From assembly GCA_022495995.1 (NCBI GenBank), contig JAFEMH010000939.1, positions 434,001-498,000 of the forward strand: a stretch of 64,000 bases of DNA, written 5' to 3'. A program made the translations under genes and the position numbers. The notes beneath the pieces are model-generated. The model saw nothing but the letters and a program-made list of their open reading frames with translations, made no database searches and was not told where the DNA came from. Below are positions 55,031 through 64,000 of this stretch, one piece after another (within the stretch, counting starts at the first letter, position 1; each line of letters starts with the position of its first letter). The stretch comes from Adenophora triphylla var. japonica (Eukaryota; Streptophyta; Magnoliopsida; Asterales; Campanulaceae).

Positions 55031-55551
55031 CTACCAGGAACACACACACTACACACACACATCAGTACATAGGCACACAAACAAGATCTGGAAAAAGGGG
55101 AGCGGAGTCGGGAGGAGCTTGTCGTTGCATTGGGTCTGCGTATTTCACAACAGAGGAGAACCAGATCTGCGTTTAATCACCAGTTCATGAAAAATCATCC
55201 AGAATTACAAGCCTTGAGGATATTACTATGCCAGGTATCTCCCCGAAGCTCTACAAAAATAACATAGAAATTAATGAAAGTGGGGTTTGCTCGCCGGAAT
55301 TAATGAAAAATCATCCAGAAAGACGCTTTGGCTTCTTGATTGGACGGTTCACGGCGGAATAAAAGAGTTTGCTCGCCGGAATTAATGAAAGTGGGGTTTG
55401 CTCGCCGGAATTAATGAAGGTGGGGTGTGGTCGCCGGAATTAATGAAGGTGGCCTTGAGAAGAGAGAGATGATAGAGAGAGAGAGGAGGGTGAGGTGTGG
55501 TCGCCGGATCTGGTAGGGGTGGCGGATGCGAGTAGGGTGGCCGGAAAGAGA

Positions 55552-55586
<35 letters not shown>

Positions 55587-55930
55587 TGTGTGGCTGTGTG
55601 TGTGTGTGTGTGTGGCCGAGGAAAGTGGAGTATAAAGAGAAAATTAAGATTTTGAAATGGTTTTGTTTTGATGAATTTGGACCATTGGATGTTTATGATT
55701 AATGGTCCAGATTGATTAAGAGATCAATCCTTGTGAACTTTTCTAAGCCAATTAAAAAAAAGGGTGTCAAGTGTGTGTTCCAATGAATTATTGTCACCTA
55801 TTATGTTTATTTGTTTATCACAAAAATCTCTTAATGACCATAATAATTAGAAATATCAAAAATAATTTAAAATTTAAAATAATATTATATAATAATAATA
55901 ATGCTATTATTAATAATATTTAATAATAAT
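55031..55930. repeat. Gene-flank-like segment, inverted relative of 62380-63420
   Basis: Contains a threefold repeat of TTTGCTCGCCGGAATTAATG (55285-55450), a GA/GT microsatellite (55465-55615) and a block with GGACCATTGGATGTTTATGA and AGGGTGTCAAG. The last block recurs in reverse complement at 62440-62720 (CATCCAATGGTCC, GCATGACACCCTT). The two segments are probably corresponding inner parts of related CACTA elements in opposite orientation. Confidence 0.6.
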
Positions 55931-56508
55931 ACTAATAATTTAAACTATAAAATAATATTATGCCTAATATCAATAATATTTATTATCAATAATATTTATT
56001 AATGAATTATTAATATTAATTAATTAATTAATACTAATAATTAATTATGCCTAGTAAATTTTTTAAAAATCTTCCTTACCAAAAAAAGTCTAAAATATTT
56101 ATCTCAATACAAAAATAAATTTAAAAAAAATAATACTTAATAATAATATTAATAATAACTAGTAATAATACATAATATCAAAAAAGTAAATGTTTTTATA
56201 TTATATACTTTTATTGTTAATTATTCAATTAAATAAGTGAATACATTAATAATTATTATTATATAATTAATAATAAAAATGTTATTAATTAATAATAATA
56301 CACATTAATTTAATAATTTAAACTTCTAAAAAATATTAATATACCTAAGTAATAATTGATAGAAATATTTAGTTAATTTCTAACTTATTTTATATAATTT
56401 TTTTAAAAACACTTCCTTACCAAAAAATGTCTAAAATATTTATCTCAATTCAAAAATAAATTAAAAAAGAATAATTATACTTTTAAAATATTAATAATAC
56501 TTGTAGGG
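55931..56508. other. Very AT-rich stretch, no gene seen
   Basis: Long runs of TAATAATA-type sequence and an internal duplication of ACTTCCTTACCAAAAAA(G/T)TC (about 56070 and 56408). Confidence 0.6.
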
Positions 56509-57360
56509 TATAAGGTATAGGGTATAAGGTATAGGGCCCGGCATAGGGCATAGGGTATAGGGCATACCCTATAGGGTATAGGGTATACCCTATACCATAT
56601 GCCCTATACCTTATACCCTATACCCTGTACCCTATAAGGTATACCATATATCCTATAGGGTATACTACCCTATACCCTATAGGGTATACTCTATACCATA
56701 TGTCCTATGCCCTATACCTTATACCCTATACCCTATAGGGTATACCCTATAGGGTACAGGGTATAAGGTATAGGACATAGGGCATAAGGCATATGGTATA
56801 GAGTATACCCTATAGGGTATAGAGTATACCCTATAGGGTACATGGTATAGGGTATAGGGCATAAGGTATAGGGTATAAGGTATAGGGTATAGGGCATAGG
56901 GTATACCCTAAACCCTATAGGGTATACCCTATACCCTATATGGTATACTCTATACCATATGTCCTATGCCCTATACCTTATATCCTATATCCTATAGGGT
57001 ATACCCTATACCATATGCCCTATGCCCTATACCTTATACCCTATACCCTATAGGGTATACCCTATTCCCTATACCTTATACCTTATAGGGTATACCCTAT
57101 AGGATATACCCTATACCCTATAGGATATACCCTATACCATACGCCCTATGCCCTATGCCCTATACCCTATACCTTATACCCTATACCTTATGCCCTATAC
57201 CCTATACCATGTACCCTATAGGGTATACTCTATACCCTATAGGGTATACTCTATACCATATGCCTTATGCCCTATGTCCTATACCTTATACCCTGTACCC
57301 TATAGGGTATACCCTATACCCTATACCATATAGGGTATACCCTATACCATATGCCCTATT
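56509..57360. repeat. Self-complementary TATAGGG/CCCTATA array
   Basis: About 850 bp built almost only from TATAGGG, TATACCC and ACC(T/A)TATA words in both orientations, with many ACCCTATAGGGT palindromes. Open frames here are low-complexity artefacts. Confidence 0.9.
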
Positions 57361-57379
57361 CCACTACCAGAAACTGGTG

Positions 57380-57835
57380 TTTTAGCGACGGAATAAACAG
57401 CGACGGAAGCATTCCGTCGCTATTTAGCGACGGAAATTATGATTTAGCGACGGAATAAATTTGGCGCCAAATTTAGCGACGGAATTAAATTCGCCGTGGT
57501 CCGTCGCTAAACGAATATTCGACGAATATTCGTTTTAGCGATTTCGGCGGCGGAATTTAATTCCGTCGCTAAATAAAATATCGCCTGACGGAATAATTCC
57601 GTCGGCGATAATTATTTATTTTTATTTTTTACGTTAACAGCGACAAAATTATTCCGTCGCTGATAATTTATTTTTTAAAAAAAAAAAAATTAGATTATCA
57701 GCGACGGAATAATTCCGTCGCTGATAATTTATATATTTTTTATTTTTTTTTTTAATTTATCAGCGACGGAATTATTCCGTCGCTGATAAATTATCAGCGA
57801 CGGAATAATTCCGTCGCCAATTTTTTTTTTTTTTA
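57380..57835. repeat. Left subterminal repeats (GCGACGGAATAATTCCGTCGC)
   Basis: About twelve palindromic units of AGCGACGGAAT...ATTCCGTCGCT, some fused into full palindromes. They would be transposase-binding sites in a CACTA element. Confidence 0.8.
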
Positions 57836-57841
57836 ATTTTT

Positions 57842-59165
57842 CTTCTATATACTTTCATTTGTTTAGTTTTTTTCTATCTTTTTTTATATAACTTTTTCTA
57901 AAAAAACACTAGTTAACAAAGGCTAAATTATTATTTTCTAGTCAATAAAAAATTTAAAAAAATAAAAAAATAAATATAGGGTAGTTCATCCCTCTTTTGA
58001 CTTTTCTTCTATATACCTTCATTTGTTTAGTTTTTTTCTATCTTTTTTTCTATAACTTTTTCTAAAAAAAACCACTAATTAACAAAGGCTAAAATATTAT
58101 TTTCTAGTTAATAAAAAATTTAAAAAAAAATTAAAAAATAAATATAGGGTAGTCAGTCCCTCTTTTGACTTTTCTTCTATATACCTTCATTTGTTTAGTT
58201 TTTTCTATCTTTTTTATATAACTTTTTCTAAAAAAAACCACTAATTAACAAAGGCTAAAATATTATTTTCTAGTCAATAAAAAATTTAAAAAAATTAAAA
58301 AATAAATATAGGGTAGTCCGTCCCTCTTTTTACTTTTCTTCTATATGCCTTCATTTGTTTAGTTTTTTTCTATCTTTTTATATAACTTTTTCTAAAAAAA
58401 ACCACTAATTAACAAATAGTTAAAATATTATTTTCTAGTCAATAAAAAATTTAAAAAAATAAAAAAATAAATATAGGGTAGTCCGTCCCTCTTTTGACTT
58501 TTCTTCTATATGCCTTCATTTGTTTAGTTTTTTTCTATCTTTTTTTATATAACTTTTTCTAAAAAAAACCACTAATTAACAAAGGCTGAAATATTATTTT
58601 CTAGTCAATAAAAATTTAAAAAAATAAAAAAATAAATATAGGGTAGTCCGTCCCTCTTTTGACTTTTCTTCTATATACCTTCATTTGTTTAGTTTTTTCT
58701 ATCTTTTTTATATAACTTTTCTAAAAAAAACCACTACTTAACAAAGGCTAAAATATTATTTTCTAGTTAATAAAAAATTAAAAAACAATTAAAAAATAAA
58801 TATAGGGTAGTCCGTACCTCTTTTGACTTTTCTTCTATATGCCTTCATTTGTTTAGTTTTTTTCTATCTTTTTATATAACTTTTCTAAAAAAACCACTAA
58901 TTAACAAAGGCTAAAATATTATTTTCTAGTCAATAAAAAATTTAAAAAAATTAAAAAATAAATATAGGGTAGTCCGTCCCTCTTTTGACTTTTCTTCTAT
59001 ATGCCTTCATTTGTTTAGTTTTTTTCTATCTTTTTTTATATAACTTTTTCTAAAAAAAACCACTAATTAACAAAGGCTAAAATATTATTTTCTAGTCAAT
59101 AAAAAATTTAAAAAAAATTAAAAAATAAATATAGGGTAGTCCGTCCCTCTTTTGACTTTTCTTCT
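57842..59165. repeat. Tandem array 1, unit about 165 bp, eight copies
   Basis: Copy starts marked by CTTCTATAT are spaced 164-168 bp apart (57842, 58006, 58174, 58338 and so on). Units contain TTCATTTGTTTAGTTTT, AACAAAGGCTAAAATATT and ATATAGGGTAGTCCGTCC. Two further copies lie at 62017-62260, beyond array 2. Confidence 0.9.
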
Positions 59166-61560
59166 ATATGTAACTCAATAATGACACATATTTGTAACTC
59201 AATTTCCATTTGGATTTTGAGGAAAGTCATAAGATGAAAAACACTTTAAATGTCATTTAGAATGTAGAAAAAAATTAAAAAAAAAAATAAACGAGGTAGC
59301 CGTATACCATTTTCACAAGATCGGGACACAAAAAACCCTAAAAACCCTAAATAATGGCACATATTTGTAACTCAATTTCCATTTGGATTTTGAGGAAAGT
59401 CATAAGATGAAAAACACTTTAAATGTCATTTAGAATGTAGAAAAAAATAAAAAAAAAATAAACGAGATAGCCGTATACCATTTTCACAAGATCGGGATAC
59501 ATTCCTTAAAACCCTAAATAATGGCACATATTTGTAACTCAATTTCCATTTGGATTTTGAGGAAAGTCATAGAGATGAAAAACACTTTAAATGTCATTTA
59601 GAATGTAGAAAAAAATTAAAAATAAATAAATGAGGTAGCCGTATACCATTTTCACAAGATCGGGACACAAAAAACCCTAAAAACCCTAAATAATGGCACA
59701 TATTTGTAACTCAATTTCCATTTGGATTTTGAGGAAAGTCATAAGATGAAAAACACTTTAAATTTCATTTATAATGTAGAAAAAAATTAAAAAAAAAATA
59801 ACCGAGGTAGCCGTATACCATTTTCACAAGATCGGGACACATTCCTTGAAACCACTAAATAATGACACATATTTGTAACTCAATTTCCATTTGGATTTTG
59901 AGGAAAGTCATAAGATGAAAAACACTTTAAATGTCATTTAGAATGTAGAAAAAAATTAAAAAAAAATAAATGAGGTAGCCGTATACCATTTTCACAAGAT
60001 CGGGACACAAAAACCACTAAAAACCCTAAATAATGGCACATATTTGTAACTCAATTTCCATTTGGATTTTGAGGAAAGTCATAAGATGAAAAACACTTTA
60101 AATTTCATTTATAATGTAGAAAAAAATTAAAAAAAAATAAACGAGGTAGCCGTATACCATTTTCACAAGATCGGGACACATTCCTTGAAACCCTAAATAA
60201 TGGCACATATTTGTAACTCAATTTCCATTTGGATTTTGAGGAAAGTCATAAGATGAAAAACACTTTAAATGTCATTTAGAATGTAGAAAAAAATTAAAAA
60301 AATAAATGAGGTAGCCGTATACCATTTTCACAAGATCGGGACACAAAAAACCCTAAAAACCCTAAATAATGGCACATATTTGTAACTCAATTTCCATTTG
60401 GATTTTGAGGAAAGTCATAAGATGAAAAACACTTTAAATTTCATTTATAATGTAGAAAAAAATTAAAAAAAAATAAACGAGGTAGCCGTATACCATTTTC
60501 ACAAGATCGGGACACATTCCTTGAAACCATAAATAATGACACATATTTGTAACTCAATTTCCATTTGGATTTTGAGGAAAGTCATAAGATGAAAAACACT
60601 TTAAATGTCATTTAGAGTGTAGAAAAAAATAAAAAAATAATAAACGAGGTACCCGCATACCATTTTCACAAGATCGGGATACATTCCTTAAAACCCTAAA
60701 TAATGGCACATATTTGTAACTCAATTTTCATTTGGATTTTGAGGAAAGTCATAAAGATGAAAAACACTTTAAATGTCATTTAGAGTGTAGAAAAAAATAA
60801 AAAAATAATAAACGAGGTACCCGCATACCATTTTCACAAGATCGGGATACATTCCTTAAAACCACTAAATAATGGCACATATTTGTAACTCAATTTTCAT
60901 TTGGATTTTGAGGAAAGTCATAAAGATGAAAAACACATTAAATGTCATTTTAGAGTGTAGAAAAAAATAAAAAATAATAAACGAGGTACCCGCATACCAT
61001 TTTCACAAGATCGGGATACATTCCTTAAAACCCTAAATAATGGCACATATTTGTAACTCAATTTTCATTTGGATTTTGAGGAAAGTCATAAAGATTAAAA
61101 ACACTTTAAATGTCATTTATAATGTAGAAAAAAATTAAAAAAAAATAAACGAGGTAGCCGTATACCATTTTCACAAGATCGGGACACATAAAACCCTAAA
61201 AACCCTAAATAATGGCACATATTTGTAACTCAATTTCCGTTTGGATTTTGAGGAAAGTCATAAAGATGAAAAACACTTTAAATGTCATTTAGAATGTAGA
61301 AAAAAATTAAAAAAATATAAACGAGGTAGCCGTATACCATTTTCACAAGATCGGGACACATTCCTTAAAACCCTAAATAATGGCACATATTTGTAACTCA
61401 ATTTCCATTTGGATTTTGAGGAAAGTCATAAAGATGAAAAACACTTTAAATGTCATTTAGAGTGTAGAAAAAAATAAAAAAATAATAAACGAGGTACCCG
61501 CATACCATTTTCACAAGATCGGGACACATAAAACCCTAAAACCCCTAAATAATGGCATAT
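59166..61560. repeat. Tandem array 2, unit about 168 bp, about fourteen copies
   Basis: Units start near TGGCACATATTTGTAACTC and include TTTGGATTTTGAGGAAAG, GAGGTAGCCGTATACC and CACAAGATCGGGA. Two end variants alternate: one ends ACACAAAAAACCCTAAAAACC and the other ATTCCTTGAAACCCTAAA. This gives a dimeric order in the first half and again at the end. CCCTAAA is the plant telomere word. Confidence 0.9.
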
Positions 61561-62016
61561 ATTTTCTTCAAAAAAAAATGTTAAAAACTGTTTTTTAAAA
61601 TAATTATTTCTCAAATAGCTTTGCTTAACCAAAAAAATAAAATAAAAAAAAAACTGTTAAACACATTTTCCGTTAAAATTTCATTTATTTAAAAATTCTT
61701 AACTTTTTTTTATAACTTTTTCCAAAAAAAATCATTAATAAGTAACATTTCAAATAGTATTCTTTATTCAAAAAAAAAAAAGGGTATACAGTACAAAAGT
61801 TAACCAAAACAGTTAACTATTCCGTTATAAAAGGACCAAACTGGAAAAAAAGGGCACATTTTTAACCGTGTAACCGTGTATAACCGTGAACCGTATAAGT
61901 AACAGTTAGTACATGGTTAACGGTTAGGTTACGGTTAGGACTTAACGAAATTTTAACCGCCGGTTATAACCGATTAACCGGCGGTTATGACCTTATGGCC
62001 ACCTCTAAAAATCACT
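61561..62016. other. Array edge and one-ended hAT-like terminus
   Basis: From about 61860 the sequence is rich in AACCG(T/G) words. It ends in ACCGGCGGTTATGACC and TGGCCACCTCTA at 61996-62007, which looks like a hAT MITE right end. No left end was found. Confidence 0.5.
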
Positions 62017-62260
62017 AATTAAAAAGGCTAAAATATTATTTTCTAGTCAATAAAAAATTTAAAAAATTAAAAAATAAATATAGGGTAGTCCGTCTCTCTT
62101 TTGACTTTTCTTCTATATACTTTCATTTGTTTACTTTGTTTTCTATCTTTTTTTCTATAACTTTTTCTTAAAAAACCACCAATTAACAAAGGCTAAAATA
62201 TTATTTTCTAGTCAATAAAAATTTTAAAAAAATTAAAAAATAAATATAGGGTAGTCCGTC
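62017..62260. repeat. Detached copies of tandem array 1
   Basis: About one and a half further units of the array at 57842-59165, separated from it by array 2. Confidence 0.8.
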
Positions 62261-62326
62261 TCTCTTTTTTTCCTTAATCTCCGCGCAAACAAGAATAGCG
62301 TGAAGTAACTATGTGGACGGAGGGAG
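62261..62326. repeat. Stowaway MITE terminal fragment
   Basis: Ends GTGGACGGAGGGAG at 62326, followed by TA. The left end is missing. Confidence 0.5.
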
Positions 62327-62439
62327 TATATTATTATTATGGTATATTATTATTTAATTATTATTATTATATAATATTATTTTATATTTTAAATTATTTT
62401 TGATATTACTATTATTATGGTCATTAAACAAGGAAAATC

Positions 62440-62740
62440 TTAGCCATTAAATATATCAAAAACAATAAAATCCAATGGTCCAAATCCATTTTGCAAAAGC
62501 ATGACACCCTTTTTTTTAATTGGCTTACAAATTTTCACATGGATTGATCCCCTAATCATCTGGACCATTAATCTTAAACATCCAATGGTCCAAATCGGTT
62601 TTGCAAAAGCATGATACCCTCTTTTTTAATTAGCTTACAACTTTTCACGTGGATTGATCCCCTAATCAATCTGAACCATTAACCTTAAACATCCAATGGT
62701 CTAAATTCATCAAAAACAAAACCATTTCACAAACCATTTC
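62440..62740. repeat. Tandem duplication (about 120 bp), two to three copies
   Basis: AATGGTCCAAATC...GCAAAAGCATGA(C/T)ACCC and CATGGATTGATCCCCTAATC recur at about 62452, 62580 and, in part, 62693. It is the reverse complement of the block at 55660-55790. Confidence 0.75.
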
Positions 62741-63440
62741 ACATTCTTAAATTCTCTTTATCTTCCCATTTATTACTCAACACACACACACACACACACA
62801 GTCACACACACTCACACACAGTTAACACACATTCACAACGCTCCCTCTCTCTCCTCTCTCTCTCTCTCTCTATACGCAACACCTTCTTCCCCAACTACGA
62901 TCCTCCCTTCAATGCCCTCACCCATCTTCTCCGGCCAACCTCCTCCCTAATCCAAGCTCCCTTCTCCGGCCAAACCTTCATCCAATTCCACCCCAATCTT
63001 CGCCTCAATCCAAGCTTCCTCTCCGGCAAACTCAACACCAATCCCTTCAACCGATCCATACTTCCTCCAAAACCAACAACAACCGAAGCTCTCTCTCTCT
63101 CTCTAGTTCATCAATGGCGACCTAACTCCAATTCTCTCTCTCGCCAATTACAACCACTACTCCAGTCATCTCCAACCAAACAACAACCCAATTTCTACCT
63201 CCCTCAATCTCCTCACCGATCTCTCCATCATCCCTAAACCAAAACTCCAGTCACCGATTCCCCCTCAATCTCCATTGCCGCCGCTCCTCAACGCCAATCA
63301 CAACCTCCAAGCCGGTAACCACCACAGCTATACCACCAATTTCATTTCGCCGCATCTCTAGATCCCCTTGCATCTCTCTCTGTCTGACTTGCACCGGAGT
63401 GGTGACGTGCGTTCAACTCCTCCTTCAATTCTCCCCTGTA
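62741..63440. other. Gene-leader-like C/T-rich segment
   Basis: (AC)n, (CT)n runs and a C-rich, Pro/Ser-coding-like stretch (TCTCCGGCCAACCTCC) resembling a plant 5' UTR and first exon. There is no long open frame. It could be a captured host-gene piece inside the CACTA element, and it is related in reverse to 55040-55600. Confidence 0.4.
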
Positions 63441-63719
63441 ATTTGCAAATATTTGATATTTATTTTTTTCTTTGAAAGATTTGTAATTAATTTTTAAAAG
63501 ATTGTAATAGATGTATTTTGATATTATTAATTTACGTATCTTGATATTTGTAATTGATGTATTTTGATATTTTTCTATAGATGTATTTTTTTTTTAATTT
63601 ATTAGTTTTTTTAAAATATTATAATTGATGTTTTTCATTTTTATCATTATAAAAAAAATTATTCAATATTGAAAAAAAAAAGGATTTAATTTTGACATTT
63701 TTGTTTTTTTTTTATTTAT
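63441..63719. other. AT-rich stretch, no gene seen
   Basis: Contains repeats of GTAATTGATGTATTTTGATAT near 63490-63590. Confidence 0.6.
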
Positions 63720-64000
63720 TGAATTATTAGCGACGGAATATTCCGTCGGTGAAATAAAAATTAAATTAAAATAAATTAAATCAGCGGCGGAATATTCCGT
63801 CGCTGAAATAAAAATTAAATTAAAATAAATTAAATCAGCGGCGGAATATTCCGTCATTGAAATAAAAATTAAATTAAAATAAATTAAATCGGCTGACGGA
63901 ATATTCCGTCATTTGAAATAAAAATTAAATTAAAATAAATTAAATCGGCGACGGAAATTTCCGTCGAATTAATTTTATTTAATTTAATTTTTATTCCAAC
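63720..64000. repeat. Subterminal tandem repeat, about 56 bp, five copies
   Basis: Units consist of (G/C)GACGGAATATTCCGTC(G/A) followed by AAATAAAAATTAAATTAAAA. They match the palindromic core at 57380-57835 and probably mark the right subterminal region of the CACTA element, which runs off the window. Confidence 0.8.

Larger units (their letters stand above)
57362..64000. mobile_element. CACTA-like element 2, right end outside the window
   Basis: The terminus CACTACCAGAAACTGGTG at 57362 is followed by subterminal AGCGACGGAAT/ATTCCGTCGCT repeats to 57835. The same repeat type returns at 63720-64000, consistent with the other subterminal region. The interior contains two tandem arrays and no recognisable transposase, so it is non-autonomous or holds other insertions. 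Confidence 0.65.

Noticed and set aside
57148..57385. Open frames encoding PYTLYPIPYTLY-type repeats
   Set aside because: Direct translation of the TATAGGG/CCCTATA array; low complexity with no sign of a gene.
57842..61560. CRISPR-like regular repeats
   Set aside because: Units are contiguous tandem repeats of about 165 bp without unique spacers, in a plant genome.
59166..61560. Interstitial telomere
   Set aside because: CCCTAAA occurs only once or twice per 168-bp unit, not as a run; it is part of the satellite monomer.

Overview
This window is repeat-dense plant nuclear DNA, almost certainly from a flowering plant. The evidence is plant LTR retrotransposons with tRNA-Arg and tRNA-iMet primer sites, Stowaway MITEs, hAT and CACTA DNA transposons, degraded endogenous caulimovirid (pararetrovirus) sequence, and two plant host-gene remnants (a PADRE/DUF4228 gene and a BSD-domain fragment). 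I cannot name the species. There is no rRNA, tRNA gene, CRISPR array or bacterial operon.

Positions 1-24138 form a nest of minus-strand retrotransposons. A Ty1/copia element (21199-24138) was cut inside its reverse transcriptase by a Tat-lineage Ty3/gypsy element, Tat-1 (5' LTR 20233-21198, gag-protease 16397-18958, RT/RNase H/archaeal-type RNase H 13377-15938, integrase 12310-13370, plus-strand extra ORF 11150-11836). Tat-1 was in turn cut inside that extra ORF by a second Tat-like element, Tat-2 (5' LTR 9786-11149, degraded gag 6065-8616, almost no pol, GC-rich tandem arrays at 1-1310). The distal ends of all three lie left of the window.

Positions 24139-53430 are dominated by broken copies of one kind of endogenous caulimovirid. 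They form four inverted-repeat loci (A 26900-28290, B 28758-39930, C 39930-45805, D 46861-53384 plus a displaced piece at 25262-26131). In each locus the left arm is on the minus strand and the right arm on the plus strand. Inner joints differ, but the outer ends fall at the same viral position, next to (TA)n. The reading order is coat protein with two Cys motifs, aspartic protease, RT, RNase H, then a separate viroplasmin/transactivator-like ORF, then a TATA box, a leader with a minimal uORF and a splice-donor-like site. No copy is intact. The left arm of D is split by an old hAT element (termini 26132 and 46860) that now contains loci A-C, a BSD-domain gene fragment and a run of Stowaway MITEs. 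The right arm of D carries a solo LTR with a perfect target duplication.

Positions 53430-64000 hold a frameshifted PADRE/DUF4228 gene, then two CACTA-like elements. The second (from 57362 past the right edge) contains two families of tandem repeat, both with units of about 165-168 bp. Between the CACTA elements lies an approximately 850-bp self-complementary TATAGGG/CCCTATA array.

Few genes here look functional. The window records serial insertion, deletion and repeat amplification rather than a working pathway.
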